A program made the translations under genes and the position numbers. Below are positions 8,358 through 15,839 of a stretch of DNA of 64,000 bases, piece after piece. Below the pieces are notes generated by a model that did no database searches, was not told the origin of the DNA, and was given only the letters and a program-made list of their open reading frames with translations. Location: the NCBI RefSeq assembly GCF_021608225.1, contig NZ_JAKIJS010000001.1, positions 2,232,001 through 2,296,000 of the forward strand, written 5' to 3'. Positions within the stretch are counted from its first letter, which is position 1. Every line of letters starts with the position of its first letter. This DNA is from Pseudalkalibacillus berkeleyi (GTDB taxonomy: Bacteria; Bacillota; Bacilli; Bacillales; Fictibacillaceae).

Positions 8358-9425
8358 CTAGAGACTATGTTTAATTTGAGATGCTTCTAATAAAATCTCT
8401 GCTAAAATTTGTCCTGCTGATTGACCTTCTTTTATTAAGCGATTTCCTTGTCCTGCCCAAAGAGACATATATTCTGATTTCCCTTGTTGCTTAGCTGCTT
8501 TTCTAATTTCTTTAGTTACCAAGTTCTGTATTGGATAACGCAATGGACTAATAAAGTTAGAGTTAGAGTCAAATAAATCAATGAATGCGTTTCGAATTGC
8601 ACGCGCAGGTCTTCCAGAAAATGCAGTTGTAATCACTGTACTCTCTTCATTTGATTCCAGTAAGGCTTTTTTGTATAGAGGATTTGCTCCACTTTCTATA
8701 CTATTTAGAAATCGTGTGCCAAGTTGAATGCCTCCTGCACCTAATGCAAGAGCAGCAATTAAACCTCTTCCATCCATAATCCCTCCCGATGCAATGACTG
8801 GGATCTTAACACGGTCGACAATCTGAGGTACCAGTGCAAATGTACCGATTGATGCAGCACCTTGCTCAGCTTTAAATGTGCCTCGGTGTCCTCCCGCTTC
8901 ACCCCCTTGCGCAATAATTGCATCGACTCCAGCTAATTCTGCCTGAATGGCTTCTTCAACTGTGGTCACCATCGTCATGACTTTCAATTTTTTTTGTTGA
9001 GCTGCGATAACTTGATTGTGTGTTGGAACGCCGAACGTTGTAGATATAACTGGCACCTCTTCATCAAGGAGAACGTTAAATTGTTCCTCATAATAATCTT
9101 CCACAACTGGCTCATCAGCGGTCATATGAATACCTAACTCATTGTAAACGTTTGAAAGCGCCTTTTTGACTTTCACCGTACGGCTATCCCCGTAAGCCTT
9201 CTCAACCCGAAATAGGTTCACTGCAAAAGGATGATCGGTTAAGTCACGAACTTCTCTAATCACTTTCCGAGTCTCATTAGGTGTCAAATATCCAGCTCCA
9301 ATTGTGCCAAGACCACCTGCATTAGATACCGCAGCAACTAGTTGGGGTGTTGTAATTCCTCCAGCCATACCAGCTTGTATAATGGGATGTTTAATCTGTA
9401 AAAGTTCACATACTTGTGTGTACAT
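8358..9425 (-). CDS. Nitronate monooxygenase (2-nitropropane dioxygenase family)
   Basis: FMN-dependent TIM-barrel enzyme, 355 aa. Family motifs are HPIIQAGMAGG at the N-terminus, IIAQGGEAGGHRG near 170-182 (catalytic His in GGHRG) and VIASGGIMDGRG near 212-223, then the phosphate-binding GAGGIQLGTRFL. These enzymes oxidise alkyl nitronates such as propionate 3-nitronate; Firmicute members without FabK function are common. A GGGAG RBS precedes the ATG. Two copies of a putative small RNA lie directly upstream on the same strand. Confidence 0.85.
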   Translation of the reverse strand: MYTQVCELLQIKHPIIQAGMAGGITTPQLVAAVSNAGGLGTIGAGYLTPNETRKVIREVRDLTDHPFAVNLFRVEKAYGDSRTVKVKKALSNVYNELGIHMTADEPVVEDYYEEQFNVLLDEEVPVISTTFGVPTHNQVIAAQQKKLKVMTMVTTVEEAIQAELAGVDAIIAQGGEAGGHRGTFKAEQGAASIGTFALVPQIVDRVKIPVIASGGIMDGRGLIAALALGAGGIQLGTRFLNSIESGANPLYKKALLESNEESTVITTAFSGRPARAIRNAFIDLFDSNSNFISPLRYPIQNLVTKEIRKAAKQQGKSEYMSLWAGQGNRLIKEGQSAGQILAEILLEASQIKHSL

Positions 9426-9493
9426 ATGATTCTACTCCCTTCATTCGATTCAAAAACAAGTTGTGTAAAGTATAGAACGAAATCGTTAAATGA

Positions 9494-9570
9494 ACAAAAA
9501 AAGGTGCAAGCCGGTATGGCTTGCACTTCAATAAAGGTATGGGCGGTGTCAGAGTTTTAAGGGGATTGTC
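9494..9570 (-). ncRNA. Putative C-rich small RNA, copy 1
   Basis: On the minus strand an extended -10 (TGCTATACT, 9585-9577) predicts a transcript start near 9570. The roughly 75-nt product contains unpaired C-rich stretches (CAATCCCCTT and CACCGCCCATACC) and ends in a GTGCAAGCC/GGCTTGCAC hairpin with T7. This layout resembles the C-rich Firmicute sRNAs RsaE/RoxS and FsrA, but I see no full match to either. A near-identical copy lies 261 bp upstream. One base pair of the terminator stem covaries between copies (T-A to C-G). Confidence 0.55.
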
Positions 9571-9614
9571 CTCTTCAGTATAGCACGCTAAAAAGCGTTT
9601 GGTTATTGGGAAAA
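9504..9614. repeat. 111-bp direct repeat, copy 1
   Basis: About 111 bp repeated at 9765-9875, with roughly 90% identity. Differences cluster in the terminator loop and a few scattered transitions. The unit covers a full promoter-to-terminator cassette, so it looks like a tandem gene duplication rather than a transposon. Confidence 0.9.
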
Positions 9615-9754
9615 CTCCTGAAATTTAGTCCGACAGAATCGGCTTTTTCTTTGCACACTTTCCCAATATACATCGCGGCTTGAACCCCCATAAAACAGAT
9701 ATTAAACCACACAGGTTTAGGTGATTTGCCCTAGAGTATTACTTTGAACACCTT

Positions 9755-9831
9755 ACAAAAAAATACGCAAGCCGGGGGAGGCTTGCGCTTCAAAAAGGTA
9801 TGGGCGGTGTCAGAGTCTTAAGGGGATTGTC
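9755..9831 (-). ncRNA. Putative C-rich small RNA, copy 2
   Basis: Same architecture as copy 1: extended -10 TGCTATACT at 9846-9838, predicted start near 9831, the same C-rich stretches, and a terminator with stem CGCAAGCC/GGCTTGCG and T7. Both promoters are conserved even though the sequence between the copies is not, which argues that each unit is transcribed on its own. Confidence 0.55.
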
Positions 9832-9875
9832 TTCTTCAGTATAGCATGCTAAAAAGCGTTTGGTTATTGGGAAAA
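9765..9875. repeat. 111-bp direct repeat, copy 2
   Basis: Second copy of the cassette, ending in TTATTGGGAAAA like copy 1. The 150 bp between the copies is unrelated except for a TTTCCCAA motif. Confidence 0.9.
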
Positions 9876-9980
9876 TCATCGATTTTGTCATGTATTATTA
9901 TGTCGAAATTACAAAACATTTTCCCAACCTTATCCGACCTTTTCCCATTTCCTGCAACAAATCCTTACTTCCAATTGACA

Positions 9981-9989
9981 TGTTATAAT
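9981..9989 (+). promoter_or_regulatory. Extended -10 promoter of fdhD
   Basis: TGTTATAAT is a full TGn-TATAAT extended -10, about 40-50 bp before the fdhD start. No good -35 is present, as is usual for extended -10 promoters. Confidence 0.55.
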
Positions 9990-10029
9990 ACAAATATAAT
10001 TACATTTCTCACGAGAATTGAGTGATTCT

Positions 10030-10824
10030 ATGGATCAACGCATTACAACTCAAAGAGTAATCTACTCATATACAGATGGTGAGTTAAAGAAAAAAGAAGA
10101 TACGATTGTTACTGAGTTCCCGTTAACGATCGTACTGAATGGAAATGAATTTGCGACCATGGTTTGTACACCTACTTATCTTAAGGAAATGGTCATGGGA
10201 TTCTTAGCCTCAGAAGGCGTGATCAGGTTCGTCAAAAGGGATATCCACTCTATAACGATAGATGAAAATAAAGGATTCGCGTACGTAGAGACAACAACTA
10301 AGATCACCCCTACCATTCAAGAACATACAAAACGATTCATAGGTTCATGTTGTGGGAAAAGCAGACAATCTTTCTATTTTCAAAATGATGTCAAAACGGC
10401 TAAATCATCCATGACGGTGCAAACCGTTTCCTTTTCTCAATGCATAGATTTGATGAAGCAACTGCAGTCCTCAAGTGGCACCTTCCAGGCAACTGGAGGC
10501 GTTCATAACGCGGCTATTTGCACCCCTAATAAAATGATCATCTCAAGAACAGATATTGGTCGACATAATGCATTAGATAAACTTTATGGACACTGCTTAA
10601 TAAATGAGATTAAAGTTCAGGATAAGGTGCTTGTTTTCAGCGGGAGAATTTCTTCTGAAATTTTACTCAAAGCATCAAAAATTGGTGTAGGGATACTCCT
10701 ATCTAAATCTGCACCGACTGAGCTCGCCTTGCAAGCAGCTGAGGAATTAAATATAACCACAGCAGGATTCATACGTGGTAACAGAGTTAATGTCTATACT
10801 CACCCTGAACGTATAACGTTGTAA
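10030..10824 (+). CDS. fdhD: Formate dehydrogenase accessory sulfurtransferase FdhD
   Basis: FdhD (about 264 aa) transfers sulfur from cysteine desulfurase to the bis-MGD cofactor of formate dehydrogenase. Visible family features: EFPLTIVLNGNEFATMVCTP, the cysteine motif IGSCCGKSRQ near residue 105, GGVHNAAIC near 160, and DIGRHNALDKLYG near 180. An in-frame TTG 12 bases upstream (10018) is an alternative start; neither has a strong Shine-Dalgarno. It is followed 33 bp later by moaA, so the pair serves molybdenum cofactor supply. No formate dehydrogenase gene is in the window. Confidence 0.9.
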   Translation: MDQRITTQRVIYSYTDGELKKKEDTIVTEFPLTIVLNGNEFATMVCTPTYLKEMVMGFLASEGVIRFVKRDIHSITIDENKGFAYVETTTKITPTIQEHTKRFIGSCCGKSRQSFYFQNDVKTAKSSMTVQTVSFSQCIDLMKQLQSSSGTFQATGGVHNAAICTPNKMIISRTDIGRHNALDKLYGHCLINEIKVQDKVLVFSGRISSEILLKASKIGVGILLSKSAPTELALQAAEELNITTAGFIRGNRVNVYTHPERITL

Positions 10825-10857
10825 AAAGTGATTTAACATCAAAAGGAGGTGGACCTC

Positions 10858-11865
10858 TTGAACGTATTAGACCAACTGCAACGACCTTTACGAGATTTAA
10901 GAATATCAGTTACAGATCGGTGTAATTTCAGATGTCATTACTGTATGCCACCAGAGGTTTTCGGACCTGATTATGAGTTTCTAAAGAAAAATATGTTGTT
11001 AAGCTTTGAAGAGATTACAAGATTAACAACGTTATTTCAGAAAAGATCAGGAATAAAGAAAGTTCGGATTACAGGTGGAGAACCTTTGATGAGAAGAGAT
11101 CTTCCCATTTTGATTGCACAGCTTTCGTCTATTGAAGGAATAGAAGATATTGCGATGACAACGAACGGTTCCTTATTACCTAAATACGCTGATCAACTGA
11201 AGGAAGCTGGATTAGACCGGGTCACGATTAGCTTAGATACATTAGATGATGAACGATTTAAGAAAATCAATGGCCGAAATGTTTCTGTAGATACTGTTCT
11301 TAAAGGGATCGAAGCAGCAAAATCTGCAGGTTTGGGCATTAAGATGAACATGGTTGTTCAAAAAGGAATCAACGATCAAGACATAATTCCAATGGCTGAA
11401 TACTTTAAAGATCAAGGACATATCTTAAGATTTATTGAATATATGGATGTTGGCAACTCAAATGGCTGGAAGATGGATGATGTATTCTCCAAACAAGAAA
11501 TCATTAATCGAGTGAACGAGGTTATACCGATAGAGCCTGTGGAACCAAATTATGAAGGGGAAGTTGCCACTCGCTATCGTTATAAAGGCTCTGAGGGTGA
11601 AATTGGAATTATCTCTTCGGTTACTGATGCGTTTTGCTCTTCGTGTAATCGTGCTAGACTTTCTGCAGAGGGGAAGCTCTACACATGTCTTTTCTCTTCA
11701 AAAGGCCATGACCTCAGAGGACCTTTACGAAACGGGAAAAATGACGAAGAAATGATGCAACTCATACGTGATATATGGACAAAACGTTCAGATCGCTACT
11801 CTGAAGAACGCACTTCACAGACGAAACGGGATTCTAAAGTAGAGATGTCACACATCGGCGGGTAA
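10858..11865 (+). CDS. moaA: GTP 3',8-cyclase MoaA
   Basis: Radical SAM enzyme for the first step of molybdopterin synthesis (335 aa). The N-terminal [4Fe-4S] motif CNFRCHYC lies near 22-29, the SAM site GGEPL near 75, and the C-terminal cluster ligands in [18 protein letters not shown] near 260-280. The protein ends in SHIGG, whose terminal Gly-Gly is required for activity. A GTG at 10849 overlaps the AGGAGG, so the correctly spaced TTG at 10858 is taken as start. Downstream of fdhD in one operon. Confidence 0.93.
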   Translation: MNVLDQLQRPLRDLRISVTDRCNFRCHYCMPPEVFGPDYEFLKKNMLLSFEEITRLTTLFQKRSGIKKVRITGGEPLMRRDLPILIAQLSSIEGIEDIAMTTNGSLLPKYADQLKEAGLDRVTISLDTLDDERFKKINGRNVSVDTVLKGIEAAKSAGLGIKMNMVVQKGINDQDIIPMAEYFKDQGHILRFIEYMDVGNSNGWKMDDVFSKQEIINRVNEVIPIEPVEPNYEGEVATRYRYKGSEGEIGIISSVTDAFCSSCNRARLSAEGKLYTCLFSSKGHDLRGPLRNGKNDEEMMQLIRDIWTKRSDRYSEERTSQTKRDSKVEMSHIGG

Positions 11866-11895
11866 GAGAACTAAATGCCTAGCAAAGACAATAAT

Positions 11896-11931
11896 AAGAC
11901 CAAGTAGAAGGAATAAACTCTACTTGGTCTT
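11896..11931. terminator. Bidirectional terminator between moaA and DUF4383 gene
   Basis: AAGACCAAGTAGA / TCTACTTGGTCTT perfect 13-bp stem with a T-rich tail on the plus strand. The stem shares its core with the terminator at 37316. Confidence 0.85.
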
Positions 11932-11953
11932 GTTTAATAACGGTCTATAAAAG

Positions 11954-12325
11954 CTATTGAGAAACATTTGCGGATGCTTTTGCACTTGCAGTTGAAGAAG
12001 CAAACCCAACATAGATCGATGCAAATGCAATAATGAAATGCAAAATATTATCAGCCATCAAGAAAATAATACCCGCAAATTCATGTGTAAACAATCCAAG
12101 AATAGCTACAAGTAAATAAACGATACCAAATATTTTTGCATATGCTGCACTCTTGGACTCACTACCACTCACCATCAATGCAATTGCTCCAGACAACAGA
12201 TGCACAATGTTATGCATCGGTGTTAAGTGGAAAATACCTTCAAATGGAATAAAGAATCCAACTACTCCTAATACAAGAAAAATAATACCTAATACTTTAA
12301 CAAACTTTTTAGCCATTTGATTCAT
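11954..12325 (-). CDS. DUF4383 domain membrane protein
   Basis: 123-aa protein with four predicted membrane helices (about 8-28, 37-55, 62-82, 90-112) and the conserved HNIVHLLSGA and DNILHFIIA segments of DUF4383. The tail is Ala/Ser-rich. Function is unknown; similar proteins are widespread in Actinobacteria and Bacillales. AGGAG lies six bases from the ATG. Monocistronic. Confidence 0.8.
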   Translation of the reverse strand: MNQMAKKFVKVLGIIFLVLGVVGFFIPFEGIFHLTPMHNIVHLLSGAIALMVSGSESKSAAYAKIFGIVYLLVAILGLFTHEFAGIIFLMADNILHFIIAFASIYVGFASSTASAKASANVSQ

Positions 12326-12538
12326 CCTCTCCTAATCAAAGATATTAAGATAACGAATATAGATAGGGAATGGATCACTAAATTTCTAAAAAAATTAAAA
12401 CAAATGAAATAAATGTAAGTATCGAGTGTTTATGTATTCAAAACAGTTCAAATGAGTTACCATAGTACTATAAAAGACATTTCAAAACCCAAAATACATA
12501 AATACATATAACTACTTAAAAATAAAGGTGTGAGTAAT

Positions 12539-13381
12539 GTGCAACTAAAACAGACTCCTTCATATACAACCATTGATGAAGCTTCTAAAGATGTTTTAGA
12601 ACTGATGAGTAAATTTGTCGATGTGAATACATTTTTTGTCGCAAAAAATGATAAACAGGATGTTGATATCATTCAATCATTCAACCGCAATGAAATTGTA
12701 CTAGAATCAGGATTCGAAACTTTATATCGTGATTCTTACTGACAATTTATCGTTAAAGGCGGTCGTGAACCGCTTATTATAGAAGATTTAACCGCAAATG
12801 AAGAAACGAAAGATATGACGGTTACAAAGAACCTCGGTGGCGGATCGTTAATAGGAGTACCGATTTATTACGGGAATGGAGAGAACTTCGGTACACTATG
12901 CGGAATGGATTTACGCCCGCATCACTTTACCGAAGACCATATTGATCTTTTTAAAGCGATGGCGAATCTCCTCGGAAATGTGCTTGATCTAGAAAGTGCA
13001 AATAACAAAATTCAGACCCTTTCCGTTCCGTTTGTACCGATCTCTGATGAGGTTGCAATTTTACCGATTATTGGTGACGTTGATGAAGAACGAACTGACC
13101 GGATCATGGAAATTACCTTATCTGAAAGCGTCAATCACAACTTGGAATATCTGATCCTAGACTTATCAGGACTAATTAGTATTGATTCAAATAGTACGGT
13201 GAATTTATTGAAAATCGGAAACTCTCTTAGTCTGTTAGGTGTCAAATCCATTCTTACTGGTATAAGACCTGAACTTGCATTAAGAGCGATTAGAGAGAAC
13301 AGTGATTTTGAAAATTTAACGGTAAAAGCCAATTTAAAACAAGCACTCAGTTCAATTGGATACAGTATTGTTAAAAGCTAG
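12539..13381 (+). pseudogene. GAF-STAS protein interrupted by an in-frame TGA
   Basis: One frame encodes an N-terminal GAF domain (about 1-150) and a C-terminal STAS domain (about 165-280, with LEYLILDLSGLISIDSNS typical of RsbR/SpoIIAA-like proteins). It is broken at codon 68 by TGA (12740-12742), after LYRDSY. GAF sensors often have D-S-Y/F-C here, so the TGA probably replaces a Cys codon. Both halves continue in frame without other damage. An alternative start for the second part is the ATG at 12815, with no good RBS. It could be a recent null allele, a sequencing error or a recoded stop. Confidence 0.75.
12757..12775 (+). other. Hairpin 14 nt after the in-frame TGA
   Basis: AGGCGGT-CGTGA-ACCGCTT folds into a 7-bp stem (one G-T) with a 5-nt loop starting 21 nt after the TGA. 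Position and a G early in the loop are loosely like a bacterial SECIS, but the same bases encode the conserved KGGREPL segment, so chance is likely. Confidence 0.3.
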
Positions 13382-13384
13382 TAA

Positions 13385-13415
13385 AAATCAGGCTCAAAAA
13401 GGGCCTGATTTTTTG
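13385..13415. terminator. Bidirectional terminator
   Basis: AATCAGGC / GCCTGATT stem with T6 on the plus strand, between the GAF-STAS gene and the convergent DUF4179 gene. Confidence 0.85.
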
Positions 13416-13419
13416 TGTA

Positions 13420-14736
13420 TTATTTGATTTTAATCTTAAACGGTTCTGTTATCCGATTTGGATAATCAATTAATTTAAGTATGACTTCCTTTTGGTTGGT
13501 TGGATTTTGAATTGAATAATGGTGATACCGGACTAAGGAATCATCAGAGGACACCATCTCTTGCCCATTTACCTCCATGTTTACAGGAGTATGTCTAAAT
13601 AGTTCATAATGTGCATGTTTGTCTATTTGCTCATATTTTACGGAAAAATCAAGTTGGACATTATCCTCTAGTTTTGTGACCCCGTCCAAAGTAATCCGGT
13701 TGTCTCTTGGGGCCTTTACAAGTTTTTCATTTCTTACATCTATGACGATTGTACGCTCACCTTTTGGGATTGCACGTACTGAGCTACCTGACAAATACAA
13801 TTCTGCCGGCTTTCTGAAATAATTGCTTTGAAAATAGAGCACATAATCATTTTCTCCACCGGTTCTCGTGACACCGTTGTCTATGGGTAACCAATGTTCG
13901 CCCTTCTCATCTACTAACTTCAAATCATCAAAATGAAATAACTGTTTTGTATTCGATTGATCCAATTTTACGTAGAGTCCGATTCTTGTTGGATGGATCA
14001 CCATTTTTTCAAATTGAACTTTTTGGCCTTCTATACTGATTTCCTTATGGATCGGAATCGTTTCTTTCGTATTTTTGAACCATTCTTTATCAATAGGGAT
14101 TTTTAAATTCCAATCCACACCGAGTTGTGTACCAGTTGTTGATGTCGCAGAATCCGTCTCCTCCAAACGAGTGTTCAAGATAAGTGTATTTGGCACTACA
14201 GCATTTTCGGTGAGATTGATAACTATTTTACCTTCCATTTTCTCACCCTTAGCAAAATTAACATTTTCGCTAGGATCATTATAGCTATAACTGATGTCAT
14301 GTAATTCTTCCCCATCTTCATTTAAGAGATCAGGTGAATGCAGTCGCAAAAAGGTGTACTGATTGGATGCTTCAATTGAGTAAAAGAGAATCATTCTTGA
14401 CTCATCTACAATGATTCGATCTACTGAAACTTTAATCCCTTCATGCGTTTGACTAACATTCACTTCATGTATGAAATCATTCACAACTGCATCTTCTAAC
14501 CCCTTGTCTCCTTCAATCATTTCTATTATGGACTCGATCCCAGGTATCGACTTTAAAGTGTTCGCAAAAGCAGGTGAAACCTTAATACTCGTTACCAACA
14601 AAAAGATTAAGGCAATGCTACTCATTGTGCTTACGATCGCTCGACTTCTTATTTTCTTATGGCGCTTCCCCTTTTGAATGCCACTTTTTATGTACTCGTC
14701 TATTCTTTCAGGTGTTTGAATATGTTTATTTTCCAT
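13420..14736 (-). CDS. DUF4179 protein, probable anti-sigma partner
   Basis: 438 aa: a short cytoplasmic N-terminus (about 1-33, basic RHKKIRSR), one membrane segment (about 34-55) and a large external beta-rich region (DUF4179 near 60-150 and a C-terminal DUF5643-like part). The gene overlaps the 3' end of the ECF sigma gene by 11 bp, the standard arrangement for a membrane anti-sigma factor. There is no ZAS zinc motif; inhibition of the sigma factor is inferred from context. The ATG at 14736 is preferred over a GTG nine bases upstream because GAAGGTG is correctly spaced. Confidence 0.75.
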   Translation of the reverse strand: MENKHIQTPERIDEYIKSGIQKGKRHKKIRSRAIVSTMSSIALIFLLVTSIKVSPAFANTLKSIPGIESIIEMIEGDKGLEDAVVNDFIHEVNVSQTHEGIKVSVDRIIVDESRMILFYSIEASNQYTFLRLHSPDLLNEDGEELHDISYSYNDPSENVNFAKGEKMEGKIVINLTENAVVPNTLILNTRLEETDSATSTTGTQLGVDWNLKIPIDKEWFKNTKETIPIHKEISIEGQKVQFEKMVIHPTRIGLYVKLDQSNTKQLFHFDDLKLVDEKGEHWLPIDNGVTRTGGENDYVLYFQSNYFRKPAELYLSGSSVRAIPKGERTIVIDVRNEKLVKAPRDNRITLDGVTKLEDNVQLDFSVKYEQIDKHAHYELFRHTPVNMEVNGQEMVSSDDSLVRYHHYSIQNPTNQKEVILKLIDYPNRITEPFKIKIK

Positions 14737-15250
14737 CCGTAACACCTTCTTTCTCCATGTTATGTCTCATCTGTTTGAGTGCTTTGTACAACCACGTTTT
14801 TATTGTGCTTTCTGGTTTATCTAATATGTTAGAAACCTCTTTGATTGTATAGCCTTGATAGTATTTCAACAAAATGACTTGTTGTAGATCTCTTTTTAGT
14901 TGAAAGATATTTTCTTGTAAGTTGAGCCGATCATTCCAATCAATCGGTACTTCTTCCTCTTGGTCAAGTAACCAGTCTGAATGTACAAGTCGTTTTCTTT
15001 TACGAATTTCATTAAGACAATAGTTTGCTAAGATCCTAATTAACCATGGCTTTACTACTGACGTGTCCTTCAGCTTCTTGATGGATTTATATGCTCTATA
15101 AGTCGTTTCCTGAATCGCCTCTAATGCATCAATCTCGTTATGGAAATAACGAAAAGCAACCGCATACAAGTCATTTTTGTAATGCATGATCAATTGACCA
15201 AATGCCTCATCATCACCCTTTTGCGCCTTTCGTACAATCTCATCGTTCAT
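14726..15250 (-). CDS. ECF-family RNA polymerase sigma factor
   Basis: 174 aa with sigma-70 region 2 (FGQLIMHYKNDLYAVAFRYF, about 14-33; DALEAIQETTYRAY, 38-51) and region 4 (LLKYYQGYTIKEVSNIL and PESTIKTWLYKAL, about 127-160). It belongs to the SigV/SigW-like ECF group. AGGGGG six bases before the ATG at 15250 decides the start; the frame itself is longer. The overlapping downstream DUF4179 membrane protein is its likely anti-sigma factor. An ECF-type promoter directly upstream suggests autoregulation. Confidence 0.88.
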   Translation of the reverse strand: MNDEIVRKAQKGDDEAFGQLIMHYKNDLYAVAFRYFHNEIDALEAIQETTYRAYKSIKKLKDTSVVKPWLIRILANYCLNEIRKRKRLVHSDWLLDQEEEVPIDWNDRLNLQENIFQLKRDLQQVILLKYYQGYTIKEVSNILDKPESTIKTWLYKALKQMRHNMEKEGVTDGK

Positions 15251-15282
15251 ACGCTTCCCCCTGTTTATTGCTCTCTTACAAA

Positions 15283-15310
15283 TATGACACAACAACCACG
15301 CAAAAAGTTT
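15283..15310 (-). promoter_or_regulatory. Candidate ECF-type promoter
   Basis: On the minus strand AAACTT (15310-15305), a 16-bp spacer and GTCATA (15288-15283) match the AAC...GTC pattern and spacing of Bacillus ECF promoters, about 30 bp before the sigma factor start. It suggests autoregulation. Confidence 0.4.
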
Positions 15311-15318
15311 TAAAAAAC

Positions 15319-15347
15319 AAAAAAAGAGTGCTAAATAGATAGCACTC
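15319..15347 (-). terminator. Terminator of the DUF3830/oxidase operon
   Basis: GAGTGCTA / TAGCACTC perfect 8-bp stem with T7 on the minus strand. Confidence 0.85.
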
Positions 15348-15352
15348 GCTTG

Positions 15353-15826
15353 TCAGCCTCTCTTAAATACCATCGGTTGTATGCCTTCGTTACTAGCCTT
15401 CGTCCCCATTTCAGCAAATTTCTCTAAGTCTTCATCCCATACTTTTGCAAATTTGTTTCCCGGAAGCCATCCCATCGGAAAGAAGGTGCGAGCATCTGGT
15501 CCATAGAAACATCCAACATCATAAATTGGCTTTGGCATACCTTCCCAAGCATAAGCTCCTACATATGTAAAAAGTAATTCACCAGGCTGAGGAAAGCATG
15601 TTTGATTTTCCGGTCTTACTTCATGTAATGCAGTTGAACCACATCGTTCTTGTGGAAATTGTACGGATATCTCTTTTCCTGTATACATCGCATGTTTTCC
15701 AGATGTCTCCAAAGGAACTTCGATGATGTTCCAGAAAGCCTCACAAGTTTGAGGTGCTTTCTCATCTAGTAGATTTGCCCTTACAACTACATTGTCTTTT
15801 GGAAACTCAATAATAAAAGTACGCAA
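15353..15826 (-). CDS. DUF3830 family protein
   Basis: About 157 aa with the DUF3830 signature (cyclophilin-like fold): LLDEKAPQTCEAFW near 20-33, PQPGELLFTY near 77 and the C-terminal GWLPGNKFAKV. Members lie beside amino-acid, hydantoin or creatinine-type catabolic genes but have no assigned reaction. The preceding stop codon runs directly into GGAGG, which leaves only 2 nt to the ATG at 15832; the TTG at 15826 has the normal 8-nt spacing and is preferred. It is the last gene of a four-gene operon. Confidence 0.75.
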   Translation of the reverse strand: MRTFIIEFPKDNVVVRANLLDEKAPQTCEAFWNIIEVPLETSGKHAMYTGKEISVQFPQERCGSTALHEVRPENQTCFPQPGELLFTYVGAYAWEGMPKPIYDVGCFYGPDARTFFPMGWLPGNKFAKVWDEDLEKFAEMGTKASNEGIQPMVFKRG

Positions 15827-15839
15827 ATACATATCCTCC

